Notes: generated from the sequence alone by a model not told the origin. DNA of 64,000 bases from Adiantum capillus-veneris (GCA_014529385.2 CM043952.1:61458119-61522118), one strand, 5' to 3'. Counted from the stretch's first letter, positions 44,647-55,313 are shown. A program made the numbers and translations.

Positions 44647-45852
44647 ATGGATAGTCAACCCCATTCGTTAAGAACACTACCGTCCTGCATGGGAGAGTAC
44701 GAGACCAAGTCAGATGTGGTTGCAGTCCCATCAAAGAGACTGTCTCCCAACAAGGCCATCGATTCAAAGGGGCTAGTAGATATTCTATCTACCCCAGTCA
44801 CCTGTACAATAATGTTAGCCGAGTTGCTCAGAATAAGACCAAACATGTGGGCTAATGTGGGTAAATGTCTAGAGAAATTTGGTGTAAAAACCCCAATGAC
44901 TCAAATCGAGGAAGGCATCAAAGAGCTTGAAATGCCTCAACTAAATACTAGGCCAGTTCCATTAAACAAGGTAGGTGAGTATTACGAGGGAGAAGATGGA
45001 AATACCACCCTTCCTGTGGAATTCAATGGTGTAAAAACCATGGCAATCCTTGACAGTGGAGCTGGTGTGGCCATTGCAACCAAAGAGGTTTGGAAAAAAT
45101 GGGGACAACCTGCCTTGATATCCACACGAATGACCCTGCAGCTTGCAGACGGACACAAGGAAAAGCCCCTAGGATTGCTAGAAAAAGTACTTGTTACTTC
45201 TTGTGGCATTGAATATGAACACACTTTTGCTGTTGTCGACTTTGGCAAGAAGAACAACTATGAAATCATTCTGGGAAGACCATTCATGCGACAATTGAAA
45301 ATGGTCCAAGATTGGGGTTATGACCATATATACCTGAGACATATGGAAACCATAACAAAGGTAAACTTGAGGGACCATAGCTATAGGGATGTGACGAGAA
45401 CACCGGTTGAGGAGTTTGATTCTGCCACAGTAGCAGGATCAGAACTTCCAGCTTGGTTAGGTAAGCCTAAAGACCTGTGGATGTGTGGAGCTTCACAATG
45501 TGGTAGCTTGAAACGTGAGGAATGTATCCTAGAACGGGTTATAGAGGATATGGACTATATCCTAGAACCATTTCCTGAAGAAGAGTTAGAGCCTTTTGGA
45601 TGGGAACACATCTTGGCTGCTCTGGACGTGTGCGCCGTGGAGGATGCTCCCACAACAAAGTTTTGTGATGAAAATGGCTATGATGTCGTTCCTTATTTTG
45701 CAGTGAGTGTAATCCAGGAAAACGAAGAGAACCAGACATCAAAGAGCTCTCGAAATAAGGATCAAACAAAGAAATGTGGAGAATCAAAAGATGAAGAAGA
45801 CGACGAGTTTTATGACTCTGTAGGACACTTCGAGCTTCAAGAAGATCAATGA
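44647..45852 (+). CDS. Element B protease (retropepsin)
   Basis: In frame with gag across TAG 44620. The domain reads NKVGEYYEGEDGNTTLPVEF, then MAILDSGAGVAIATKEVWKK with an intact D-S-G-A, and NNYEIILGRPFMRQLKMVQD with the I-L-G-R-P-F motif. So the catalytic centre appears preserved, whereas gypsy-A has lost it. The C-terminal part is acidic and ends at TGA 45850. ATG 44647 is only the first Met after the stop; translation probably comes from readthrough or from an ancestral continuous frame. Confidence 0.85.
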   Translation: MDSQPHSLRTLPSCMGEYETKSDVVAVPSKRLSPNKAIDSKGLVDILSTPVTCTIMLAELLRIRPNMWANVGKCLEKFGVKTPMTQIEEGIKELEMPQLNTRPVPLNKVGEYYEGEDGNTTLPVEFNGVKTMAILDSGAGVAIATKEVWKKWGQPALISTRMTLQLADGHKEKPLGLLEKVLVTSCGIEYEHTFAVVDFGKKNNYEIILGRPFMRQLKMVQDWGYDHIYLRHMETITKVNLRDHSYRDVTRTPVEEFDSATVAGSELPAWLGKPKDLWMCGASQCGSLKREECILERVIEDMDYILEPFPEEELEPFGWEHILAALDVCAVEDAPTTKFCDENGYDVVPYFAVSVIQENEENQTSKSSRNKDQTKKCGESKDEEDDEFYDSVGHFELQEDQ

Positions 45853-45885
45853 CCCAAGAATCAATGTCGTTGCTACACGAATAAA

Positions 45886-46683
45886 GTGCATCAAAAGTGG
45901 ATTCCAAAGTCCTCAGTGAAGACACAACCACCACAAGCATCCTCATACAGGGCTCCTAATAAGGATGCAAAGACTCAGCTAGGAGGAATACGACCAGAGC
46001 AACGAGCTAACAATGCTCTAATCAATGGGCTAGAAAAGTCCTCCAAGAAACTACCACCCACGAGCAAACAGACAGTAAATTTCCACTACCAGCCAAAAGA
46101 TCAAGGGAAAGTACAAGAAGTCAACCTTGCTGAGGATAGTAGCGATAGTGATGAATCTTACGACATCCCCTATCATCAACTTAGACCATCACTATCACCA
46201 ACCCCTTCAGCAACAACCATGACAGGTCAAAAGAACGGGACAACAAGTCAAAGCCAAAAAGCTCGACAAATCTGGATACCAAAAATCCAGATCAGCCAAA
46301 AACAAATATGGATCAAGAAGACAAAGATCTCTAATGACAAATCACAAGATCCAACACCAAAACAAAAACAAGGAAAGAGTGCACGAATGGGTAAGAATAT
46401 CACAAAGTCGCAAGCTTTCACAACTCAGGTTTGGGCTCCAAAGAAGTTGATTCAAGCACAAAAAAGTCAGGAATTCATTTGGATTCCAAAACAACCACAG
46501 TATCAACTTTCAAAGCCTAAATCCCGTCACCAACCAAGCGTACAAGGGCCGAAGCAAAGACCACTGTCGACTCACACAACAAAAAGGTGGATCCCAAAGA
46601 AGTCTCTTCAAACACAAACGAAGCATTCGCAAGTATGGGTTCCCAAATGAGCGTCAGCAACAAAACAGCAAATAATCGCAAAG
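45886..46683 (+). CDS. Element B W-x-P-K repeat region
   Basis: Same frame as gag and protease. The motif recurs as HQKWIPKSS, RQIWIPKIQ, KQIWIKKTK, TQVWAPKKL, EFIWIPKQP, TKRWIPKKS and SQVWVPK; after TGA 46648 it continues with KKWVPKKIN. Spacers are Gln/Ser/Lys-rich and look disordered. It directly follows the protease here, but follows integrase plus second protease in gypsy-A and gypsy-C. So B probably arose by loss of the RT-to-second-protease segment. Role unknown. Confidence 0.7.
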
Positions 46684-48193
46684 AAATGGGTCCCAAAGAA
46701 GATCAACAAAACTGCTGTCAGTGCATCGCCGCTTGAATTCTTACGATTCTTCCTACGATTACAATACAGTTAGAAGAGAGCAAGTCGCTTCAATCAAGCA
46801 GCGATATAGGAGCTTCAGAGACCATTACATTGCTTAGAATAGGAAGCCTCGCCAACAAATGACAATAAGCAAATTGCTTATACCCACATCTTGCACAACA
46901 TAAATCTTTTCCATGCATTGACTGTGTATGCATAATAGGGCTACATTACAAGGCCTGCATAGGCACAACTTTTTGCCCAAGCACAACACATACCCTTTGC
47001 GATACCCTGTCATAAAGGATGACTCCAAATAGGAAGGGGGGAGGCATTCTGAATGCGGATCTAATATTATGACTATTAGAGGGCAATGTTTTGTGAGATG
47101 CATTGAATTTTTGCGTTTTATTGTGATAAATTTTTGACGAAATTTAGAGTATATGCCCTCATAGTAGAGTTACAGAGGAGTATGGGGACAAAATCCATAT
47201 ATGAGCCCCTAGGGCCATGTGTATAGTGTACATAGCATTTAGATTTCTATTTGAATGATTTTTCTTTTGTTAAGTTTTAAGATTTTCTTTGTTTATTATT
47301 AAGAAAAAAAATAATTTAAAAAATCCATAATCCACATGAAGCAAAGACTGACGAGAGGCCTGAGCACTACAAAGAGAAGAAGGTACAGGAAAACGATGAA
47401 ACTTCACGAAGTATGTCTCAGCAGCCACTACAACAGCCGAAGAACTTGTCACAAGGAGTGTCAACATGCAACCGACAAGTCATACAAGTCAGAGTCGAGT
47501 AGCTACGCCACAAAATGAGTGAGGTGTTAGTCCCAAAGCTTCAAGTAATATTCTCTGTGGTCTAAGCGTCTTAGCTATTCTAGGTACTGCTCAAGCTGGA
47601 AGAGTTGAGCATATTTACGTTGTGTCGCTCATGCTGGTATAGGTGAGCAAAAGAGTCGAAGTCTAAGTACTTAAGTCTGGTGAAGTGAAGGAGAAGGTCC
47701 AAAAGACACTCACGTACTGAGCACAGTGAGATACAAGTGGAGAAACTTCTACATCGAAAACCCTTCTTGGAAAGGTGGAAGCTATTGAGACATCTTTTGA
47801 TGTCACATGTGCTACATTTATTCCTCAAAACACCCATCATCTCCTTCTTTCACATTGCATGCTTTTGTTGACAAATTTCTCATATGCATATAGAGTGTCC
47901 CATAATTGGCACTTGCATCAGGCACTCTTTCCGTGTTTCACCCAAGCACACACCTTTCATGAACAAGTACTTCACGTTCAACTGCTCAACTCCAATAAGA
48001 GCGTATACCAAAGGCATGATTTCACAAGAACAAAGAAGTCCCCAATGAAGAAGTGCAGACTTAAAAGTAATCAGAGGATCTCAAAAGATGAATGGTTACG
48101 ATGATAGACGTCCGCTCTAATGGATCATAGTTCTTGTTGTGGTTCAACAAAGATACAAGCAGTGCAACAGATGAAGCCAAAACAACAGCAAAG
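46684..48193 (+). other. Element B 3' region, no recognised gene
   Basis: About 1.5 kb of AT-rich sequence. Short open frames occur (for example 47775-48104) but show no known domain. Possibly further captured sequence or 3' untranslated region. Confidence 0.45.
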
Positions 48194-48228
48194 TGTTGAC
48201 CGCTGGGTCAACATCACAACATAAATCA
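48194..48228 (+). repeat. Internal copy of the first ~35 bp of the element B LTR
   Basis: TGTTGACCGCTGGGTCAACA at 48194-48213 is identical to the LTR start, and the next 15 bases (cacaacataa) also match. It lies exactly at the left edge of the helicase sequence and marks a capture junction. Confidence 0.85.
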
Positions 48229-48606
48229 TACAAAGTTGTCATTGCCTCACAAGATCAGAAAGCCAATCACTCAATTCTACAGATTGTAGAAGTTGTTTCT
48301 GAGAATCACAAATACTCCGAATTGACAGATTTGCTGGAGCAAGTGATGGATGGAGCTTTCTCTATCCATGATGATAAGAGTCAAGTTAAACGACATTGGA
48401 TTCTTTTGAATTTAGATCTGGCACTAGACCTATAATGACAGAAACAGATGCTGCAGCTCAGAGCGTGGATGTGAAAGACATAAAGTTCGTCATCAATTAT
48501 GATTTTCCTCAATCATGTGAAGACTATGTACATCGGATTGGACGAACAAGACAAGCTACTGCAAAGGATATAGTCTATACTTTCTTTCCAACAACAAAAC
48601 GACAGC
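48229..48606 (+). pseudogene. Captured DEAD-box RNA helicase fragment (C-terminal RecA domain)
   Basis: Reads KVVIASQDQKANHSILQIVE and VVSENHKYSELTDLLEQVMD, then [15 protein letters not shown]. After a one-base shift it reads [20 protein letters not shown], then [20 protein letters not shown] and [19 protein letters not shown]. This matches the C-terminal lobe of DDX5/Dbp2-like plant DEAD-box helicases, including motif V (degenerate ATDVAARGLDV) and motif VI (HRIGRTGR with the last GR as RQ). The segment from 'MDGS..ILIF' to 'MDGWPAL' is absent, as if two ATGGATGG copies recombined. No introns interrupt it, which suggests capture from mRNA. Not functional as a helicase. Confidence 0.9.
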
Positions 48607-48660
48607 AAAGACCACATCGCCATCGACAATCAGGTCATGTCGGGGACGACATGAATGCGG

Positions 48661-48670
48661 AAGGGGGGAA
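48661..48670 (+). promoter_or_regulatory. Element B polypurine tract
   Basis: AAGGGGGGAA immediately before the 3' LTR; plus-strand primer. Confidence 0.88.
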
Positions 48671-49629
48671 TGTTGACCGCTGGGTCAACAACACAACATA
48701 ACTCAAGTTTCGTACCAAAGTCTTATCTTTTGCGAGTTATGAAATGCTGCGGATTATGGATATAAACGTCATTTGTAATGAGTAGTTATTCTAGTTTCAG
48801 AAGCCGGGGTGCAATGGCACTTCCAGATTGTAAATACGAAGCCATTTGACCCTTTCAACCCCATTTTTGGTTAAACCTAAGGTAGCCTTAGTATATAAGG
48901 TACCTAGGTCATTTTGTAAAGAAGACTTTTATCATAATCAAGTTTTAGCGCTGTCGTCTACTGTGTGTGAGAGAGAAAGAGAGTGAGCGTGAGCTTCATC
49001 CTCTCGCGACGCCCAGCTCGCTCAACACATTGGAGATCCGACTGCACCGTTGCGGTAGGCTCGAGGAGAGCTACGCGACAACGCCAAGCATTCCCCGCGA
49101 GACGAAGCGCACACACCGACGCATCTACGAGCTAATTGTGGTCGTAAGTGTATCAAACGATGTTTGTTTTCTGCATGCTAGTAGTCTATAGAATCGTGGC
49201 GACATAAGCTACGCATAGGTACTCATAAATTTCAGTTTCAGGCACTTTCAAAATTCGGCTCCGTCATCCTACGCGTTTTCCGCAGATGGGTTTTGAGTGA
49301 GGGTTTTGAGTGTAGAAGCTTAGGGACAGGTGTATCCTAGTGAGGGGATGGTGTTCCTTAAGTTTCGTACGAATCTGGCATGATTAGGTGAGTTACCTTC
49401 CGCATGTGTGTATGTGGCTAGGTGGTGTAGTTGAGAGCAGTGAGGTTCTTGATTGTGGTTTAGTTGGCCTTCCTGAGTGTTGTATGTGTAGGATGGTCTC
49501 AGCCTGACAAGCTTAAGAGATTTCCTCCGTGTGCCTATCGTGTCATCTGTGTCCTCGATTGACATTATGTTGATCTAGGTAGTGTTTGCATGCACTTCAT
49601 GGGTGTGTGAGTAGCTCTCCCGTCCAACA
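48671..49629 (+). repeat. Element B 3' LTR (959 bp)
   Basis: Same length as the 5' LTR with about 17 substitutions and no indels noticed. TATA box at 48892-48899. A minus-strand open frame of 81 codons present in both LTRs is not considered a gene. Confidence 0.94.
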
Positions 49630-49649
49630 TTTTGACCGCTGGGTCAACA
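49630..49649 (+). repeat. Extra 20 bp of LTR start beyond the 3' LTR
   Basis: TTTTGACCGCTGGGTCAACA repeats the first 20 bases of the LTR (one difference) after the proper 3' LTR end at 49629, and is followed directly by the GTCAA duplication. The element end used for joining seems to be the inner palindrome's CA rather than the LTR's CA. Confidence 0.85.
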
Positions 49650-51430
49650 GTCAAACTTTGCTATTGGGTGTGTTCTAGCTCAACCAGGAGAACATAAACT
49701 GGACTACCCCATTAGCTTTGCAAGTCATCAGTTGAATGATGCTGAAAGAAACTACACCACTACAGAGCGAGAAGGTTTAGGTACGATTTATGCAGTGAAG
49801 AAATTTCGCTACTACCTTCTGGCCAACAAGTTTGCGTTCTATGTTGATCATCAAGCCTTGTTGTATCTAGTAAATAAACCTTGTTCCACGGGAAGAATTA
49901 CACGATGGTTGTTAATTCTCCTTGAGTTTGATTTTACCGTTGTGCTGAGACCTGGTAAAAGACATGTCATGGCTGATCATTTGTCTCGCATACCCAATGG
50001 TGAAGCCCCTACTGGAGTCGATGATGAATTGCCTGATACTTCTCTATTCCTAGTCGAAACCATACCTGAATGGAGTGAGAAGATTGTGAACTTTCTAGTT
50101 AATGGTTTTCCACCCAAAGAGCTTCGTAAAGACAGAGCTCGAAAACTATTAAAAGAATGTGAACCTTACTCTCTCATTGCGGGAACTCTCTACAGGTTAG
50201 GGAAGGATGATATTCTTAGACGTTGCGCCCGTGAGGATGAGTATTTATACATACTGCAAGAAGCCCACATGGGTATAGCCGGAGGACATTTCTCAGGGGA
50301 ACTAACAGCTAGAAAGGTGTTGCAATCAGGCTATTGGTGGCCAACCTTATTTAAGGATGCATCACTTTTTGCAAAAGGATGTGATGAATGCCAACGTTAC
50401 AAGATCACACAACGAAAGGATAGGATGCCCTTACATCCTGTTAAAGTGACTCAAACATTTGAAAAATGGGGTTTGGACTTTGTAGGCCCAATTAGTCCAG
50501 CAGCTCGTAGCACTCAATCTCAATATATTATCGTTGCCACTGACTATGTGACAAAGTGGGCGGAAGCCAAGGTGACACGTAAGGCCGATGCGAGGTCAAC
50601 TGCCAAGTTTCTCTTTGAGAACATTATTACAAGATTTGGTTGTCCCTTTGAGATTGTGAGTGACAATGGTACTCATTTTATAAATGGAGTAATGAAAGAA
50701 CTCACTACCAACTTTATGATAGCTCACCATAAATCCACACCTTATTATCCACAAGCAAATGGCCAAGTTGAGAGCACCAATAAGACCTTAATCTCTATCT
50801 TAACCAAAACGGTGGAAGCTCATCGCACAGATTGGGATTTAAAGCTTACGTTAGCTCTATAGGCTTATCGTACTGCGTATAAAGTTGCCATTAACTGCAC
50901 ACCATTCAAGATGGTGTATGGCCAAGAAGCGGTAATGCCATCGGAGTTTGTCGTTCCTAGTCTTCGAGTAGCTTCTCAAGAAGGTTGGGATGGTAACCCC
51001 TTAGTTGAGCGATTATATATCCTTGAAAGGCTAGATGAAGAGAGGCAATTAGATGTGCAAAATGCACTTCAGTGGAGAAAGATAGGAGGAAGAAATGGTT
51101 TGACCGTCATCTAAACAACAAAGATATCAATGTTGGTGATAAAGTCCTTATGTATGGAGTGCGTAACGAAAAGAAAAAGTTGAAATATGTAGTAAAAGGA
51201 CCATATAGAGTATGTGAGATCACCCCACAAGGAACCATTCGTGTGGAGACTCTTGATGGAGTTGAAACCATTGGATTCCTCAATGGGAGTAAATTTAAAA
51301 GATACTATGATCCTTTAAGCCAAGAGGAGTTGCGTGCCATCCATACAAAAAAGGCAGCCAAGGCAAAAATAAAATTGAAGAAGATACAAGCTCAAGCTGA
51401 GGCTAAGGAGCGACAACAGCGTATAAGATG
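49650..51430 (+). pseudogene. Gypsy-A RNase H (rest) and integrase
   Basis: Resumes after element B with GCVLAQPGEHKLDYPISFAS, then NYTTTEREGLGTIYAVKKFR, YVDHQALLYLVNKPCS and HVMADHLSRIP (RNase H Glu and Asp residues). Integrase zinc finger: EAHMGIAGGH ... C-DE-C-QRYK. Core: KWGLDFVGPISPAARS (Asp), IVSDNGTHFINGV (Asp), YPQANGQVESTNKTL (Glu), so the D-D-E triad is complete. TAG 50860 replaces the Trp before AYRTAYKVAINCTPFKM. A shift near 51100 leads to VGDKVLMYGVRNEKKK and GPYRVCEITPQGTIRVETLD, the SH3-like C terminus. The charged linker ends at TGA 51429, in frame with the next domain. Confidence 0.92.
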
Positions 51431-51431
51431 A

Positions 51432-51866
51432 AAACGAGAGGCTAACCTTGGAGTCACACATGCATTCCACATTGAAATCGATGAGGATTGGTTGGACTCT
51501 AACACACCTCTACGATACCCTATTGAGCTAAACAGCACCTATGGAAAAGTGCTATATAACGTCTTATTGGACATGGGTGCTAAATATAATCTGCTATCAT
51601 ATGGGGTGTGGTGTCAGTTAGGGAAGCCACCTCTATCTGAGAGTATTATCCAAGTCAAGGGTGTCAACAAGAAAAAAACTGTAGTTTTTGGAATCTGGCA
51701 CACTTCTGTCATTTATGACAATGGGGTTGTAGCTCAAGACTTTTTGGTCATGCCTGTTGGAACTATGGACGGTAATATAAACCTAGGACGCATGTGGATG
51801 ATAGCCACCAAATGCACTATTGATTGGGGGACCAGGGGGTGTCACAACACAGAAACCAACTCTTAG
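51432..51866 (+). pseudogene. Gypsy-A second retropepsin-like domain, downstream of integrase
   Basis: In frame with the integrase C terminus after TGA 51429: GVTHAFHIEIDEDWLDSN, RYPIELNSTYGKVLYNVLLD, then MGAKYNLLSYGVWCQLGKPP, VKGVNKKKTVVFGIW, DFLVMPVG and NINLGRMWM. The pattern 'LLD-x-GA ... L ... LG' followed by a late 'LGR-x-W' fits a retropepsin with D-M-G-A in place of D-T-G-A. It is distinct from the usual protease at 36077-36898, so this element encodes two. Gypsy-C has the same arrangement. I do not recall this from standard Ty3/gypsy descriptions. Whether it had protease activity or a structural role is unknown. Confidence 0.75.
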
Positions 51867-52450
51867 CCCTGCCACGCAAGCCATAGTCCCTGAGATATTG
51901 CCTCTTAAGGAAATAAAACCCAAAACATTGCATGTCCAAGAGGTTGAACCATATGTCCCCGTAGCCCAAGTCTCTAGAGCTTCAACTGATGTAGCTGAAA
52001 TAAAGCTTGAGACACACAAGACCCATCCCAATATAACAAAGAAAACATACAAGTGGGTTCCTAAAGCTTCTTTAGCAACCATAGCCAATGCTTAAAGACA
52101 GGAACCTAGTAAGAGACGTCCCGTTCGCCCCAAGAAATGTAAAGAAATGTTGCGTTGGATTTCTAAAAAACTATTGGAAGCTCAAGGCTACTATGAAGGA
52201 AATGATCAATTCTGGGTGCCAAAACATAATTGTGCTCTTACTTGTCACCGGGCCCATGTGAGCTCAATCATGTGGCTCCAAAACAAATTGAAGATCGTGG
52301 AAAGGAAAAAATCACGCAATGCGACACACCCGCTCCAGAGCTAGTTTGGGTACCAAAGAAAGAACGATTTGTTCCACCTAGCTCATAACAGGGAAAGCAA
52401 ATGAAGCTTCTTGCTCTTCATGTAGTTTCTATACGGAAATAGAAGCTTTG
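51867..52450 (+). pseudogene. Gypsy-A W-x-P-K tail
   Basis: Frames read KKTYKWVPKASLATIAN, MLRWISKKLLEAQ, NDQFWVPKHN and ELVWVPKKERFVPP between low-complexity spacers, with stops. Homologous in style to the element B region and gypsy-C tail. Confidence 0.65.
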
Positions 52451-54109
52451 GCACAACCTCCACCTACCATTGTACATATCCATACAAGCAAGAAAGAGTT
52501 TACACCTCCCGTTGTAAGTTCACCACCTACAACGATGTTGCAAATAAAATCATGGGAGAGTACCTTACCACCCTTGCAACTAGATGAAACACATAGAGCG
52601 GTCGAAAACTATTGGTTAAAGCCTTCACCTATAACAACTTGGAACAACGGGTTTCAAAGGGTGACAACATCATTTCAAACGGTATGATCTACCCAAGGAA
52701 GGGGGGAGTGTTTGTTGACATCCATCATTCACTTGCTTCCCTCTCAACCTTTCTCCCTGACCTCTTAATCTCCAATCTTACGGAATGTATATATAAAGCC
52801 TTATACTCACAAAAACAAGATAAAAAAGTAAAAGAGCAAGAGCCATAACACAAAATCATAAAAACACATTATGCACAAGAACACGACCCTTGTAATATTT
52901 GCACTCTAACCATCATCTATTTGCGTGTACAGATATGGCTAGTACGCTAGAGTCATCCACTCCTGCCTTGGGTGAGAGGTACCCTCGTTACTTTTCACAA
53001 ATGTTTCACATGGTCTTTCCGGTGCTTTCATGTGAATGGGATTTGGTAAGTATGCTAGCATGTGAAAGGAATTTTGAGGAGTTTGAGGAATTTTAATTCA
53101 ATGTAGTCTTTTGTCATAATCACTTGTCTAGATTTAAAAATCAAGCAGTCCGACTAAGCTAGTTTGACCAAGCTAGGTGTTAGAGATCTTCTCTCCTAAT
53201 TATCAATGGTTACTTAGGTTCTTAATCCGATTTAAGCAGCATTTTTTGAAATGTACAAGGGCTTTCTAGTGGTCCGCTTAGTCCCTAATGACCTTTAGCA
53301 TAAGTATTATAAAGGGAGTCTACTAGTGTGATGAGCCTGGGGAGGGTAACAGTGTTATATGACCCCCCAAAGTTACAAAATTAAAATGCTGAAAATGAAC
53401 AAACAAAAATTCAAAGTGCCACAATGTAAAATCTTAAGTTGAAAGAGAAATCTCAGCTTGATTTTGGTACTTCACTCACATGTATCGCCTATGGTACTAG
53501 AGCCCTAGAGGTTCCCAGTGTGGGCGCTTTTTCTTGAAAAGCAAAAAACCCAAGGCATACAAAATAAGCACACACATTAAAATTGAATCATTGTGAAAAG
53601 ACTTTGGGGGGTCATAGAAAAGGTAATCAGCCAGACGATGATTTCATGAGAAATTCCTTTTATCGTAGCTTAACTACAAGGTCTTCTAAGTATAGCCTCT
53701 AGTCAGCCCTCGAACATGAAATACTTGGCTCTCGCGATTAAATAACTTAATTGACCATAGAAAATTAAGAAGCTTACCCATGGTATTAATAGTCGATCTC
53801 TAGTGCCTTTCGACCGTTAAATTAGCGATCCCAGACTTGTTTAATTTTTTACGTTTACATCTGTTTACGCATTTGATTTTATTGCAATTTAATGTTTATT
53901 GTTGACAAATTGTTTAAAATTCTGTTACCAATCAATTTGTCTGCCTAAAACTGCATATGCTTTTTAATCGCTTATGAGAATGCAATTACTGTGCCAATGT
54001 TGTTTGATTTTGTAGTTACTGAACAAGGCTAAGGACATTCATCTCAAATGCTCTTCCACCTCGACGAACGAGCTTCAACTCAATAGCTTCTGAGGACGGA
54101 ATCTACATC
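52451..54109 (+). other. Gypsy-A 3' region with an internal PPT-like tract
   Basis: No recognised domain. At 52696-52708 a tract ending ggaaggggggag is followed by TGTTTGTTGACATCC, and a TATATATAAAG lies near 52787, so this looks like a PPT plus LTR start of another family. No partner LTR or right end was found. A short frame at 52934-53096 (MASTLESSTPALGERYPRYF) is unassigned. Confidence 0.4.
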
Positions 54110-54122
54110 AGGAAGGGGGGCA
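54110..54122 (+). promoter_or_regulatory. Gypsy-A polypurine tract
   Basis: AGGAAGGGGGGCA, directly before the TG of the 3' LTR. Confidence 0.85.
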
Positions 54123-54781
<659 letters not shown>

Positions 54782-54785
54782 TTTT

Positions 54786-54803
54786 TGGCACCGTTTCCGG
54801 GGA
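54786..54803 (+). other. Primer-binding site following a 3' LTR
   Basis: TGGCACCGTTTCCGGGGA, identical to 31510-31527, lies four bases after the 3' LTR, where host DNA would be expected. It is followed at once by mid-LTR sequence, so a second element once continued here and its body was deleted. Confidence 0.88.
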
Positions 54804-54962
54804 CTGGAATATTCAAGGGATTAGTTGGCTAAGCATGGGCGCCCAAGTGTGAATGGGGCGAGCTCATATAAAAGTCAACTAAACCTAAAATTCACTCATT
54901 CTCTCATTTGTGCAATAGAAGAGTGCTCTTGCTCCATCTCCATCTTCTTCTTCCTCATCTCC

Positions 54963-55053
<91 letters not shown>

Positions 55054-55313
55054 AGAGAGAGAGAGAGAGTGTGCGATCGAGCATTGCGACGACGGCACAG
55101 TGGCGGCGAAGCGGTTGAGCGCGGCAAAGCGGCGGCTCCTTCTTCTTCGTGGCGAGGAATCCTCCATGAAGCAAGCGTTAGAGCGGTGAGTGACACACCA
55201 TCGCCTTCTTTGAGCTTACTAGTTTAGACTTGTTGTGTGCTTGGAGCCATTTGTGGCTCGCACATGGTGTATCGGCAAGTTCCTTGCATTGACACGTGCG
55301 ACATACACGCACA
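54804..55313 (+). repeat. Truncated second gypsy-A-type LTR
   Basis: Matches the LTR from 'ctggaacattcaaggg' to its end ('...cgcaca'), including TATA box and (GT)n (about 54965-55048). After its end copia-X gag resumes at 55314. Confidence 0.88.

Larger units (their letters stand above)
38752..49649 (+). mobile_element. Element B: pol-less Ty3/gypsy-type LTR retrotransposon with captured helicase sequence
   Basis: LTRs of 959 bp (38752-39710 and 48671-49629), a PBS, a leader with palindromes, gag, protease, a W-x-P-K region, a DEAD-box helicase fragment and a PPT. It has no RT, RNase H or integrase, so it would depend on enzymes supplied in trans. Flanking GTCAA occurs at 38747-38751 and 49650-49654, the latter after an extra 20 bp beyond the 3' LTR. 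Removing B and one GTCAA rejoins the RNase H of gypsy-A in frame (VHIDAS then NFAIGCVLAQPG). The LTRs differ at about 17 sites by eye. It resembles the TR-GAG type of non-autonomous element, plus a protease. Confidence 0.9.

Noticed and set aside
48396..48701. Calling the helicase segment an intact small host gene
   Set aside because: It lacks motifs I-IV, has a frameshift and an internal deletion, and lies between element B junctions.
38752..49649. Possibility that element B encodes its own RT or integrase in another frame
   Set aside because: No YxDD-type, RNase H or D-D-E/HHCC motif was found in any frame between 41836 and 48670.
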